Assembly: GCF_003101015.1 (NCBI RefSeq)
Contig: NZ_CP029206.1
Span: 2,057,001 to 2,121,000 of the forward strand
Direction: 5' to 3'
Length of the DNA stretch: 64,000 bases
Source of the DNA: Actinobacillus porcitonsillarum
Lineage (GTDB): Bacteria > Pseudomonadota > Gammaproteobacteria > Enterobacterales > Pasteurellaceae
In this document: piece after piece, positions 51,824-61,386 of the stretch
How positions within the stretch are numbered: the stretch's first letter is position 1
Layout of the letters: each line of letters begins with the position of its first letter
Notes under the pieces: model-generated
What the model saw: only the letters and a program-made list of their open reading frames with translations
Told to the model about the DNA's origin: nothing
The model's database searches: none
Translations under genes and position numbers: made by a program

Positions 51824-53344
51824 TTATGAACTGATATTGTGAATTTCTAAATTTGTTGCTTGCGTTGCTGCTTTACTTTTGGCTTTATCATTACGTGCTT
51901 GCGCTATCGCGTCTAAATAATCTTGACTGACATCGCCCGTAATATATTCGCCCGTGAAAACGGAAGCATCAAAGTTTTTGATGTTTGGATTTTCTGTTTG
52001 TACCGCTTTAAATAAGGAAGAAAGATCTTGGAAAATCAGTTTATCAACACCAATGATTTCAGCCACCTCTTCCACACTACGTCCATAAGCCACAAGCTCT
52101 TGGCTGGTTGGCATATCAATTCCATAAACATTAGGGTAACGGATCTCCGGCGCAGCAGAAGCAAAATACACTTTTTTAGCACCTGCGGCACGAGCCATTT
52201 CAACAATTTGCTCAGATGTCGTACCACGTACAATTGAGTCATCCACTAAAAGGACATTTTTCCCTTTAAATTCAGACGCTATTGCATTCAATTTACGGCG
52301 AACCGAACTTTTACGTTGCGCTTGCCCCGGCATAATAAAGGTTCGAGCAACATAGCGATTTTTTACGAAACCTTGACGATAAGGTTTGTAGAGAACATTT
52401 GCAATACGTACCGCAATATCATTTGAGGTTTCAGGGATTGGGATAACTACATCAATTTCATCCACTAATCGCCCCCATTCACGTTTGATTTTTTCGCCTA
52501 ACAGCTCCCCCATATGGACACGTGCACCATATACCGAAACACCATCAATCACAGAATCCGGACGGGCAAAATAGACATATTCGAAAATACATGGGTTAAG
52601 TGTTGGGTTCTCCGCACAAATAGCAGAATGAACTTGCCCGTCAAAGGTAATGTAGATTGCTTCACCAGGTAATACATCTCGCTCAAACTCAAAACCAACA
52701 ATATCTAGTGCCACGCTTTCAGAAGCAAACATATATTCCGTTTTGCCATCTAGCACGCGTTTTCCTAAAACAAGCGGGCGAATTCCAAACGGATCACGAA
52801 ATGCTACCATACCATGCCCAATTATCATCGCAATACAAGCATACGCACCTTTGATTACTTCATTCGTTTTACGAACGGTTTCAAAAATGTTTTCCGGTGT
52901 GAGATGTGCGGTAGGATATTGATCAAGATAGTGAGCAAAAATGTTAAGTAGAGCTTCAGAGTCTGAGTTAGTATTAACGTGGCGGCGAGCTTCATTAAAA
53001 AGACGCTCTTTTAATTCTGCACTATTGGTTAAATTACCGTTATGAACCAAGGTTAAACCGAATGGAGAGTTTACATAGAAAGGCTGCGCTTCCGATACAC
53101 TTGAACTACCTGCAGTTGGATAACGCACATGACCAATACCGGCATTCCCTTGCAAGCGTAACATATGTTCTTGACGGAACACATCGCTTACCAGCCCATT
53201 TGCTTTACGTAAGCGGAATCGATTTTCTTCATCGATAGTGACAATACCTGCGGCATCTTGTCCACGGTGTTGAAGTAATGTTAATCCATCATAAATCGCC
53301 TGATTCACAGGCGATCCCCCAATAATGCCGACAATGCCGCACAT
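51824..53344 (-). CDS. purF: Amidophosphoribosyltransferase
   Basis: First committed enzyme of purine synthesis; makes phosphoribosylamine from PRPP and glutamine. The Ntn-type glutaminase domain begins [10 protein letters not shown], with catalytic Cys2 exposed after Met removal. The phosphoribosyltransferase domain has the PRPP loop [17 protein letters not shown] (about 366-382). The 506 residues match E. coli PurF (505). AAGAGGTT precedes ATG. It is 11 bp downstream of cvpA, and a PurR-type box lies upstream of cvpA. Confidence 0.97.
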   Translation of the reverse strand: MCGIVGIIGGSPVNQAIYDGLTLLQHRGQDAAGIVTIDEENRFRLRKANGLVSDVFRQEHMLRLQGNAGIGHVRYPTAGSSSVSEAQPFYVNSPFGLTLVHNGNLTNSAELKERLFNEARRHVNTNSDSEALLNIFAHYLDQYPTAHLTPENIFETVRKTNEVIKGAYACIAMIIGHGMVAFRDPFGIRPLVLGKRVLDGKTEYMFASESVALDIVGFEFERDVLPGEAIYITFDGQVHSAICAENPTLNPCIFEYVYFARPDSVIDGVSVYGARVHMGELLGEKIKREWGRLVDEIDVVIPIPETSNDIAVRIANVLYKPYRQGFVKNRYVARTFIMPGQAQRKSSVRRKLNAIASEFKGKNVLLVDDSIVRGTTSEQIVEMARAAGAKKVYFASAAPEIRYPNVYGIDMPTSQELVAYGRSVEEVAEIIGVDKLIFQDLSSLFKAVQTENPNIKNFDASVFTGEYITGDVSQDYLDAIAQARNDKAKSKAATQATNLEIHNISS

Positions 53345-53355
53345 AAAATAACCTC

Positions 53356-53862
53356 TTATTTTGTGGAATTTAAGAAACTGGAATTAGCTTGCATCTGATC
53401 AAAGAACCATTTCACAATAAAATCAAAATGCGGAATCAGTTGAGATTCTTTCCATAATTCACTTTGACTTACTGATGTAAAGGTATCTAAGAAAAATAAT
53501 GCTGCGGCAACAATAAGAATACCTCGTAAAGCACCAAATGCACCGCCTAGAATACGATCTGTGGTTGATAAAATGCCTGTTGTATCAATAATTTTACTTA
53601 AAAGTGCGTTAATCACACCGCAAATAATCAATACCACAATAAATAATGCCCCAGCGGCAATACCATTACGCAAGAATTCTGAATTTTGAAGATAGATAGA
53701 ATTAACTTGAGTGAGATAACCGCTTAAATAAGGATAAAACGAACTTGCGACCCAAAAGGCAATTACCCAGCCAGCCAATGAAAGCGCTTCACTCACAAAA
53801 CCTCGCCAAAGGCTAACTAAAATAGAAAATGCAATAAGTCCGATAATAATGATATCAACCAT
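53356..53862 (-). CDS. cvpA: CvpA family membrane protein
   Basis: Four-helix inner-membrane protein of 168 residues (E. coli 162), named for its role in colicin V production; its normal function is unclear, with reports linking it to envelope stress. Hydrophobic segments begin at residues 3, 27, 66 and 100. [22 protein letters not shown] is the conserved loop. It is co-transcribed with purF, the usual arrangement. TGAGGTTTTT precedes the ATG. Confidence 0.93.
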   Translation of the reverse strand: MVDIIIIGLIAFSILVSLWRGFVSEALSLAGWVIAFWVASSFYPYLSGYLTQVNSIYLQNSEFLRNGIAAGALFIVVLIICGVINALLSKIIDTTGILSTTDRILGGAFGALRGILIVAAALFFLDTFTSVSQSELWKESQLIPHFDFIVKWFFDQMQANSSFLNSTK

Positions 53863-53903
53863 AAAAACCTCAATGGGTCAAAACGACCGCTATTTTACAA
53901 AAA

Positions 53904-53919
53904 AAGAAAACGTTTGCGT
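53904..53919. promoter_or_regulatory. PurR box upstream of cvpA-purF
   Basis: On the minus strand ACGCAAACGTTTTCTT closely matches the PurR consensus ACGCAAACGTTTTCGT. It lies 42 bp before the cvpA ATG and overlaps the expected -35 of a TAAAAT promoter, so it should repress cvpA-purF when purines are abundant. Confidence 0.85.
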
Positions 53920-54010
53920 AGTGCAAACAAGCTAAAAAATGGCAATTTTTGCCAAAAAATTTAACAAACGAGTATTTTTATAAATTTTAATAAAAATCTG
54001 ACCGCTTGTA

Positions 54011-54472
54011 TTATTCAGCATTATACCCAATATCTTCCAAAGTGGGATTATTTGCCCCAGCCTTTGCTAATTCATCACAAATTTCATTTTCACGATGTCC
54101 CGCATGACCTTTAACCCAATGCCATTCCATTTTATGACGCTGGATTTCCATATCTAAGGCAATCCATAAATCTTGATTTTTAACCGCTTTACCGTTCGCT
54201 GTTTTCCAATTATTACGCTTCCAATTAAAAATCCATTTTGTGATGCCGTCTTTCATATACTGGCTATCTGAATGTAAATGCACTTGGCAAGGTTCCTTTA
54301 ACATCGCAAGAGCTTCAATAACTGCGCGAAGTTCCATGCGGTTATTAGTCGTTCGGAAATAACCTTGGCTAACCGTTTTTTCATGCTGATTATATCGGAG
54401 CAATATGCCTATTCCCCCTTTGCCCGGATTACCTAAGCAAGAACCATCTGTAAAAATTTCGACTTGTTTCAT
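54011..54472 (-). CDS. rnhA: Ribonuclease HI
   Basis: Degrades RNA in RNA-DNA hybrids. With the ATG at 54472 the product has 153 residues (E. coli 155) and starts [17 protein letters not shown]. The DEDD metal-binding set is visible: Asp8 in FTDGSC, Glu in [13 protein letters not shown], Asp in HSDSQYM and Asp near [12 protein letters not shown]. The basic handle ([20 protein letters not shown]) is intact. A 23-codon upstream extension of the reading frame is rejected, although the chosen start has a poor ribosome site. An Apl uptake core is at its 3' end (near 54001). Confidence 0.95.
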   Translation of the reverse strand: MKQVEIFTDGSCLGNPGKGGIGILLRYNQHEKTVSQGYFRTTNNRMELRAVIEALAMLKEPCQVHLHSDSQYMKDGITKWIFNWKRNNWKTANGKAVKNQDLWIALDMEIQRHKMEWHWVKGHAGHRENEICDELAKAGANNPTLEDIGYNAE

Positions 54473-54519
54473 TTGATTTATCGATACTAACAAAAGTGCA
54501 TCAGTATATAACTTAATTA

Positions 54520-54562
54520 TAAAAAAAGAAAATCGCCCCAAATTAACCTTTGAGGCGATTTT
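54520..54562 (-). terminator. Terminator of argG
   Basis: AAAATCGCCCCAAA and TTTGAGGCGATTTT (54529-54562) pair over 13 positions with one mismatch, followed on the minus strand by TCTTTTTTTAT. Confidence 0.85.
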
Positions 54563-54585
54563 GCTCTTAATCTTAAATAAAAAGA

Positions 54586-56007
<1,422 letters not shown>

Positions 56008-56050
56008 TTAAGAGAAATTTCATCTAAAATTTTTCGTATTATAAAATCTA

Positions 56051-56078
56051 TTACATCCTGAATAAACCACGCTATAAT
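56051..56078 (+). promoter_or_regulatory. Promoter of the GT9 gene
   Basis: TTACAT (56051-56056) and perfect TATAAT (56073-56078) are 16 bp apart, 32 bp before the ATG. Confidence 0.65.
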
Positions 56079-56109
56079 TCTGCTCTACATTTTAGAAAGA
56101 GAATACAAA

Positions 56110-57147
56110 ATGAAAAAACTCCTCGTCATTCGTAATGACAAAATTGGCGATTTTATGGTTTGTTTTCCCGCTTTTGCGATGCTAAAACAATCCATGCCCA
56201 ATGTAGAAATTACGGCTTTAGTGCCAAATTACACAGCTCCTTTAGCAGCTCTTTGCCCTTCAATTGACAAAGTTATCATTGATACGCCCAATAAAAAAGA
56301 TAAAACCGAATTTGAGCGTATTTTAAAACAAATCAAACAAGAAAATTTTGATACGGTTATTAGCTTTGTTTCAGATTGGTATAACGCAAAATTGACGTGG
56401 AAAAGCGGTATTCCCTACCGTTTAGCACCTGCAACCAAATTATTTCAATTTTTATATAACCACCGTTTAACACAGCGCCGCTCACAATCGGCAAAAGCGG
56501 AATCGGAATATAATCTTGACCTTGCTCGAGCGTTTCTAACTGAGAAAGGGATTACAACCATCGAGCCTAAAGCACCATACTTAACATTTTCGCCGGAAGA
56601 GACCGCAAGCCAAAAACAAAAATTAGCAAAACAGTTACAAATTTCTACCGCTTGCAAATGGCTTTTTGTCCATAGTTCTACCGGAGGTTCAGCCAATAAT
56701 CTCTCATTAGAGCAATACGCAACGCTTATTCAAGGCATTTGCGAGAAATTTAACTGCCAAGTCATTTTAACCGCCGGCAAAGGCGAAGCTGAAAAAGCGC
56801 AGCAATTAGCCGAAAAAGTGAATTTGCCTAACGTGGTTATTTATGACAAAAATGATGGATTAGATGATTTTACGCGCTCACTTGCTTGTGCCGACCTCTT
56901 TATTTCAGGTTCAACCGGTCCTTTACACATTTGTGGCGCATTAAATATCCCGACAGTTGGCTTCTACCCCAGCCGTCTTTCTGCCATTCCTCGCCGTTGG
57001 CGACCAATAAATGAGGAAGGAAAACATATCGCTTTTTGCCCGCCAAGCGATAAAGCCTCACAAATGAATTTAACCTTAATTTCTATTGAAGATGCGTTAA
57101 AAGAGATTATTCCTTTTGTTCAGCATCATTGGGCAAAAATAGAATAA
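56110..57147 (+). CDS. GT9-family heptosyltransferase
   Basis: Predicted cytoplasmic or membrane-associated glycosyltransferase of 345 residues that would add a sugar, probably heptose, to the lipooligosaccharide inner core. The N-terminal acceptor domain begins LLVIRNDKIGDFMVCFPAFAMLK, the GT9 pattern with catalytic Asp in KIGDF. The donor domain has FVHSSTGGSANNLSL and SGSTGPLHICGALNIPTVGFYP (about 275-296). It could be the WaaF, OpsX or WaaQ type; I cannot separate them by eye. GAAAGAGAA precedes ATG. A LOS glycosyltransferase of another family lies 1 kb downstream on the other strand. Confidence 0.85.
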   Translation: MKKLLVIRNDKIGDFMVCFPAFAMLKQSMPNVEITALVPNYTAPLAALCPSIDKVIIDTPNKKDKTEFERILKQIKQENFDTVISFVSDWYNAKLTWKSGIPYRLAPATKLFQFLYNHRLTQRRSQSAKAESEYNLDLARAFLTEKGITTIEPKAPYLTFSPEETASQKQKLAKQLQISTACKWLFVHSSTGGSANNLSLEQYATLIQGICEKFNCQVILTAGKGEAEKAQQLAEKVNLPNVVIYDKNDGLDDFTRSLACADLFISGSTGPLHICGALNIPTVGFYPSRLSAIPRRWRPINEEGKHIAFCPPSDKASQMNLTLISIEDALKEIIPFVQHHWAKIE

Positions 57148-57216
57148 GAAATAGTCGAATGCTTATTTTTTTGCTAGAATGCGCCTCTTTTTCTTTATTA
57201 CTCGGATGTTATAGAT

Positions 57217-58041
57217 ATGTTAAAAAAATTATTTTCAGTGCTACTCATCGTGCCTTCGTTCAGTATGGCTCAATCTTATGTGGTTTATGATTTTACTCAT
57301 GATCGCGTATTAGAAAGTCGTGCGCCCAATAGTATTCAACCTATTGCATCTGTAACAAAATTGATGACCGCTAATATTTTTTTAGAAAATAATAAAAATA
57401 AAAACTGTACCGCTACCATTACCGAAGCGGATAGCGACTTTATTAAAGGCACGGGTACAAAATTACCCAAACACACACCGATTTCTTGTGATGAATTATT
57501 AAAAGCAATGATGGTGCATTCAGATAATTATGCCGCTCATGCGCTCTCTCGTTCAGCAGGTATGACTCGCCCACAATTCATTCAGAAAATGAATGAAAAA
57601 GCACAGCAGTTAGGCATGCGCTCGACTCGCTTTAGTGATAGCTCCGGTTTATCTAGTGCAAACATTTCTAGTGCAATGGATTTAGTGAAACTAGCTAAAT
57701 ACTCACTACAAAAGCCTAAATTACAAGAGCTGTCTAATACACCTGCAACACTTGTTCAAGTAGGAAAACGCCAAGTATTTATGCAAAATACGAGTGCTTT
57801 AGTACGAGAAGAAATCTTCAATGCGGCATTAAATAAAACTGGCTACATTCGTGAATCTGGCTATAATTTAGTTTTCGTAAATAAACAACAATGTAACCAT
57901 GCGACCATTGGGGTTATTAGTTTGAATAATTACAGTTCTGCCATTCGTTCGAATTTTACCAAAACAAAATTGGAGCAATATGGCTGTGAATCATTAGCCC
58001 ATGATGATTACGGCTATGCCGATGAGGATGAAGATATTTAA
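57217..58041 (+). CDS. pbpG: D-alanyl-D-alanine endopeptidase (PBP7 type)
   Basis: Periplasmic penicillin-binding peptidase that cuts peptidoglycan cross-links. The 274-residue protein has a signal peptide (MLKKLFSVLLIVPSFSMA, cleavage after SMA). The three active-site motifs are SVTK (nucleophile Ser about residue 46), SDN (about 108) and KTG (about 208). It is shorter than E. coli PbpG (about 310) and lacks a C-terminal membrane anchor, as PBP7 does. The acidic tail (DDYGYADEDEDI) is unusual. Confidence 0.92.
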   Translation: MLKKLFSVLLIVPSFSMAQSYVVYDFTHDRVLESRAPNSIQPIASVTKLMTANIFLENNKNKNCTATITEADSDFIKGTGTKLPKHTPISCDELLKAMMVHSDNYAAHALSRSAGMTRPQFIQKMNEKAQQLGMRSTRFSDSSGLSSANISSAMDLVKLAKYSLQKPKLQELSNTPATLVQVGKRQVFMQNTSALVREEIFNAALNKTGYIRESGYNLVFVNKQQCNHATIGVISLNNYSSAIRSNFTKTKLEQYGCESLAHDDYGYADEDEDI

Positions 58042-58046
58042 TAAAA

Positions 58047-58081
58047 AAACCGCTTGTAAAATAACTTATTACAAGCGGTTT
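58047..58081. terminator. Terminator formed by two inverted full uptake signals
   Basis: AAACCGCTTGTAA (58047-58059) and TTACAAGCGGTTT (58069-58081) form a perfect 13-bp stem with a 9-nt loop. Both arms contain the complete Apl core. It serves the convergent pbpG and GT2 genes. Confidence 0.85.
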
Positions 58082-58095
58082 AATTTTCATAATAA

Positions 58096-58857
58096 TTAAC
58101 GATTTCTCGTCCTATTCCACAAATCGGCATATTTAACAAAGGTTGAATGTGCAGAGAGAATAGCTAACAAAAAGCCTTGTTTTCCATCTAAAAATCCGGC
58201 TTTGAGCAAATACATCTTCACAAAACACCCTAGTGCGTGAGTTACACCATCAAACAAACTTGCTTTTTTACCGGCTTTGGCTTTTTGAATTGACCATGCT
58301 TGAGCGTAAGAGGCAGATTTGACGAGATAATGATGAACATCTTTATAAGTAAAGTGCAATAAGTCGCCTGTTAATTTTTTTACATTAGCATCTTTAGGAA
58401 AATGTACTTTTTCGTGAACTAATTCATCGCCATATTTGGCAAATGTTGTGCGATATAAACGCACGACATAATCCGGATACCAACCGGAATGACGAATTTG
58501 ACGACCGAACACTTCACTTAATCGCCCAATTTTATAAACGGTATTTTGTTCATCATTTTTGACCGCTTGTAAAATGCTATGTTTTAATTCCGGCGTTACT
58601 CTTTCATCGGCATCAAGCCATAATACATAATCGCTGGTAACATACTGCTGGGCTAGCTGGCGCTGTTTACCAAATCCTTGCCAATCAGTATTGACATAAA
58701 ATTTTGCACCATATTGTTCCGCAATTTGTTCTGTGTCGTCTGTGCTTCCACTGTCTAAAATCACAATTTCATCCACCCAACCTTTAACCGTATCAAGGCA
58801 AGCAGCTAAATCTTGTGCTTCATTTTTGACAATCATTGCAACACTTAATGTTGGCAT
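58096..58857 (-). CDS. GT2-family lipooligosaccharide core glycosyltransferase (WaaE/KdtX/LgtF type)
   Basis: The 253-residue GT-A enzyme starts [38 protein letters not shown], with [12 protein letters not shown] as the DxD-containing metal site (about 95-106). This is the WaaE/KdtX/LgtF group, which adds glucose to heptose I of the LOS inner core; in Haemophilus LgtF has this role. The acceptor is inferred. kdtA and coaD, frequent neighbours in relatives, are not here. No close ribosome site other than GAAAGAAG is visible. Confidence 0.82.
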   Translation of the reverse strand: MPTLSVAMIVKNEAQDLAACLDTVKGWVDEIVILDSGSTDDTEQIAEQYGAKFYVNTDWQGFGKQRQLAQQYVTSDYVLWLDADERVTPELKHSILQAVKNDEQNTVYKIGRLSEVFGRQIRHSGWYPDYVVRLYRTTFAKYGDELVHEKVHFPKDANVKKLTGDLLHFTYKDVHHYLVKSASYAQAWSIQKAKAGKKASLFDGVTHALGCFVKMYLLKAGFLDGKQGFLLAILSAHSTFVKYADLWNRTRNR

Positions 58858-58909
58858 ACTTCTTTCCTACTTTATCAATTTATTCGCTATTGTACTTCAT
58901 CTAAAACAA

Positions 58910-58935
58910 AACCCCAAAGATTTCTCTTTGGGGTT
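58910..58935 (-). terminator. Terminator of potD
   Basis: AACCCCAAAGA (58910-58920) and TCTTTGGGGTT (58925-58935) form a perfect 11-bp stem with a TTTC loop, followed on the minus strand by TTGTTTTAG. Confidence 0.85.
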
Positions 58936-58956
58936 CACTGTTACTGAAACATCAGA

Positions 58957-60057
58957 TTATTTTGATGCTTTTAACTCTTGGTAGTATTTTTCGTAAAGTT
59001 CAATTGCATCGCCAACTTCATCTTGCCATTGAGAAGATTTTAATACTTCTGCTGTTGGATAGATTGCTGGATCTTCAGTAATCTCTTTTGGTAATACTTT
59101 TAACGCTTCAACGTTAGAAGTTGGGTAACCAATCGCTAATGTTAATTTTTCAGATGCTTTTGCACCTAATAAGTAGTTAATTAACTTATGTGCGTTTTCT
59201 TTGTTTTTCGCATTTGCCGGAATAGCTAATGTATCCACCCATAATACCGGCCCTTCTTTCGGGAAGACCATATTGATAGGTGCTTGCTCTTTCTTCGCAA
59301 TACGTACAGAACCATTCCATAATTGACCTACTGAAACTTCACCTGAGATAAATGAGTTTGCTGGGTTATCTGATGTGAATGAAAGTACGTTTGGACGTAA
59401 TTTTTTCAGCTCTTCATAAGCTGCTTTAATTTCTTCCGGATCACGTGTATTTGGATTTTTACCTAATTTTAATAACGCAATGTTAAATACTTCACGAGCA
59501 TCGTCTAATAATTGTACTTTGTTCGCAAATTCAGGTTTCCATAAATCACCCCAAGAAGTGAATTCTGTACCTTTATAGTCGTTTGTATTAAATGCAATAC
59601 CCGGTGCACCTAATAATTGAGGTAATGAGTATTTGTTACCTAAATCATAAGGTTTATTTAACCAATCTTGGTTTAATTCTTTAATGACTGGAAGTTGTGC
59701 GTGATCTAACTCTGCTAACATACCTTCTTTTGCCATTTTTGATACGAAGTAGTTAGATGGTGCGATAACATCATAACCGCCATCTTTACCTTGTAATTTT
59801 AACTTCGCATACATTGTTTCGTTTGATTCAAGGCTAGAAACTTCTACTTTAATACCCGTTTCTTTTGTGAATTCGTCTAATAAACCTTCAGGAACGTACT
59901 CCGTCCAAGTATATAAATGAACGGTACCTGCGTTAGCTGGTGCTGCTTTAGACTCTGCTGCTGGAGCAGCTTCTGTTGTTTTTGGTTTTTCTTCATTACA
60001 TGCTGTTAATGCGAATGAAGCCACGCCTGCAGCTAATAAACCTGCTAATTTTTTCAT
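58957..60057 (-). CDS. potD: Spermidine/putrescine ABC transporter substrate-binding lipoprotein
   Basis: Binds polyamines outside the inner membrane for uptake by PotABC. The 366-residue protein has a signal peptide with lipobox LTAC, lipidated Cys20, and a low-complexity Ala/Pro/Glu linker (about 21-45). The PotD/PotF fold follows (VHLYTWTEYVPEGLLDEFTKETGIKV; IAPSNYFVSKMAKEGML; DNPANSFISGEVSVGQLWNG). In E. coli PotD is a soluble periplasmic protein; the lipoprotein form is the difference here. No potABC genes are adjacent, so it is either an extra receptor or is separated from its transporter. ACGGAGAAAA precedes the ATG. Confidence 0.9.
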   Translation of the reverse strand: MKKLAGLLAAGVASFALTACNEEKPKTTEAAPAAESKAAPANAGTVHLYTWTEYVPEGLLDEFTKETGIKVEVSSLESNETMYAKLKLQGKDGGYDVIAPSNYFVSKMAKEGMLAELDHAQLPVIKELNQDWLNKPYDLGNKYSLPQLLGAPGIAFNTNDYKGTEFTSWGDLWKPEFANKVQLLDDAREVFNIALLKLGKNPNTRDPEEIKAAYEELKKLRPNVLSFTSDNPANSFISGEVSVGQLWNGSVRIAKKEQAPINMVFPKEGPVLWVDTLAIPANAKNKENAHKLINYLLGAKASEKLTLAIGYPTSNVEALKVLPKEITEDPAIYPTAEVLKSSQWQDEVGDAIELYEKYYQELKASK

Positions 60058-60225
60058 TTAAGTTTTCTCCGTTAAGAAAAAAAAGATAAAAGCGGTCGGA
60101 TTTCTCCGAAAATTTACGAACCTTTCACGCCGTGATCGTCAATGAAAGTTAGGGGCGATTTTAAGGCAAGCCCTACATTTTGCAAGCACTTTCTTGCCTA
60201 AAATAAAATTATTTTTGCCTTTTCC

Positions 60226-60253
60226 TTGAATTTCAGTAATTTATCGCTATATT
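60226..60253 (+). promoter_or_regulatory. Promoter of grpE, possibly heat-shock type
   Basis: TTGAAT (60226-60231) and TATATT (60248-60253), 16 bp apart, read as sigma-70. CCTTGAA with CGCTATATTA also partly resembles the sigma-32 pattern CTTGAA / CCCATnTA. A heat-shock gene downstream makes the second reading attractive but unproven. Confidence 0.5.
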
Positions 60254-60289
60254 AAGGCAAAATTTGTCTTTTATATAAGAGGATTAAGT

Positions 60290-60877
60290 ATGACAAATCA
60301 AACTGAAACCACACAACAAGAAGAAATGAACACCATTCAAGAAGAAACACAAACAGAACAAATTCAAGAAGAACAAACCGTTGAAGTGAATCCGCTTGAA
60401 GCAGCAGAAGCTCGCATCGCAGAATTAGAAAGCTATATTTCTGAAGCCGATGCACGTGAAAAAGATATTCAACTTCGTGCCCAAGCAGAAATTCAAAACA
60501 TTCGCCGCCGTGCAGAACAAGATGTTGAGAAAGCGCACAAATTCGCTTTAGAAAAATTCTCAAAAGAACTTTTAACCGTTGTGGATAATTTAGAGCGTGG
60601 TTTAGCTGCGTTAGATAATGCGGTGACTGATGAAAAAACTCAAGCATTAGTCGATGGCGTAGAAATGACGCATAAAGAATTCATTTCAACCTTAGCGAAA
60701 TTCGGCGTTGAAGCAGTTGGTGCGGTTGGTGAAGCATTTAACCCTGAATTACATCAAGCAATTTCAATGCAACCGGCTGAAGGCATTGACGCAAATCACA
60801 TCAGTACGGTATTACAAAAAGGTTATACCTTGCAAGGACGTGTACTCCGTCCTGCGATGGTTATTGTTGCAGCATAA
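60290..60877 (+). CDS. grpE: Nucleotide exchange factor GrpE
   Basis: Co-chaperone that drives ADP release from DnaK. The 195-residue protein has a Glu/Gln/Thr-rich disordered N-terminus (1-35), a long coiled-coil helix (about 37-110, containing [22 protein letters not shown]), and a beta-domain with the GrpE signature ([41 protein letters not shown]). AGAGGATTAAG precedes ATG. dnaK and dnaJ are not adjacent. It ends in a hairpin terminator. Confidence 0.97.
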   Translation: MTNQTETTQQEEMNTIQEETQTEQIQEEQTVEVNPLEAAEARIAELESYISEADAREKDIQLRAQAEIQNIRRRAEQDVEKAHKFALEKFSKELLTVVDNLERGLAALDNAVTDEKTQALVDGVEMTHKEFISTLAKFGVEAVGAVGEAFNPELHQAISMQPAEGIDANHISTVLQKGYTLQGRVLRPAMVIVAA

Positions 60878-60884
60878 TACCTAC

Positions 60885-60911
60885 GGGCGGATTTTCCGCC
60901 CTCATTTTTTA
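60885..60911 (+). terminator. Terminator of grpE
   Basis: GGGCGG (60885-60890), loop ATTTT and CCGCCC (60896-60901) are followed by TCATTTTTTAT on the plus strand. Confidence 0.75.
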
Positions 60912-60919
60912 TCAATACT

Positions 60920-61372
60920 ATGAGCTTATCATTTAATCCTATCGCCCTTTTTCTTGTTGCCCTTATCTTACTTGGCGTATTGGGAAATAATAATTCCATT
61001 ACCATTTCTGCTACCGTCTTACTCTTAATGCAACAAACAGTTCTAAATAAATATATTCCTCATTTAGAAAAATATGGGCTCACTCTCGGCATTATAATTT
61101 TAACCATTGGCGTTCTTAGCCCCATTGTTTCAGGTAAAATTGCGCTACCAAATTTGGCGACATTACTAAATTGGAAAATGCTACTGGCAATTCTTGCCGG
61201 GATATCAGTAGCTTGGCTTGGAGGGAGAGGCATTAATCTAATGGGCAATCAACCCATTCTCGTAACGGGGCTACTGATTGGTACGATTATCGGTGTCGCT
61301 TTCTTAAAAGGTGTGCCTGTCGGGCCATTAATTGCGGCAGGGATTTTGTCGCTGGTTGTAGGAAAATCATAA
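60920..61372 (+). CDS. yeaL: UPF0756 (DUF441) membrane protein, YeaL-like
   Basis: The 150-residue hydrophobic protein with about four membrane helices matches E. coli YeaL (148). Its N-terminus is [25 protein letters not shown] and it ends [19 protein letters not shown]. Function is unknown. No good ribosome site precedes the ATG. It sits 9 bp after the grpE terminator tract and 14 bp before hrpA, so grpE read-through could supply all three. Confidence 0.85.
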   Translation: MSLSFNPIALFLVALILLGVLGNNNSITISATVLLLMQQTVLNKYIPHLEKYGLTLGIIILTIGVLSPIVSGKIALPNLATLLNWKMLLAILAGISVAWLGGRGINLMGNQPILVTGLLIGTIIGVAFLKGVPVGPLIAAGILSLVVGKS

Positions 61373-61386
61373 TTTAACATTGAAAT

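Noticed and set aside
60164-60199. REP-like or terminator element in the potD-grpE gap (AGGCAAG/CTTGCCT, with TTAGGGGC and GCCCTAC nearby)
   Set aside because: The palindromes are short and interleaved and the GTAG head is missing; at most a decayed remnant.
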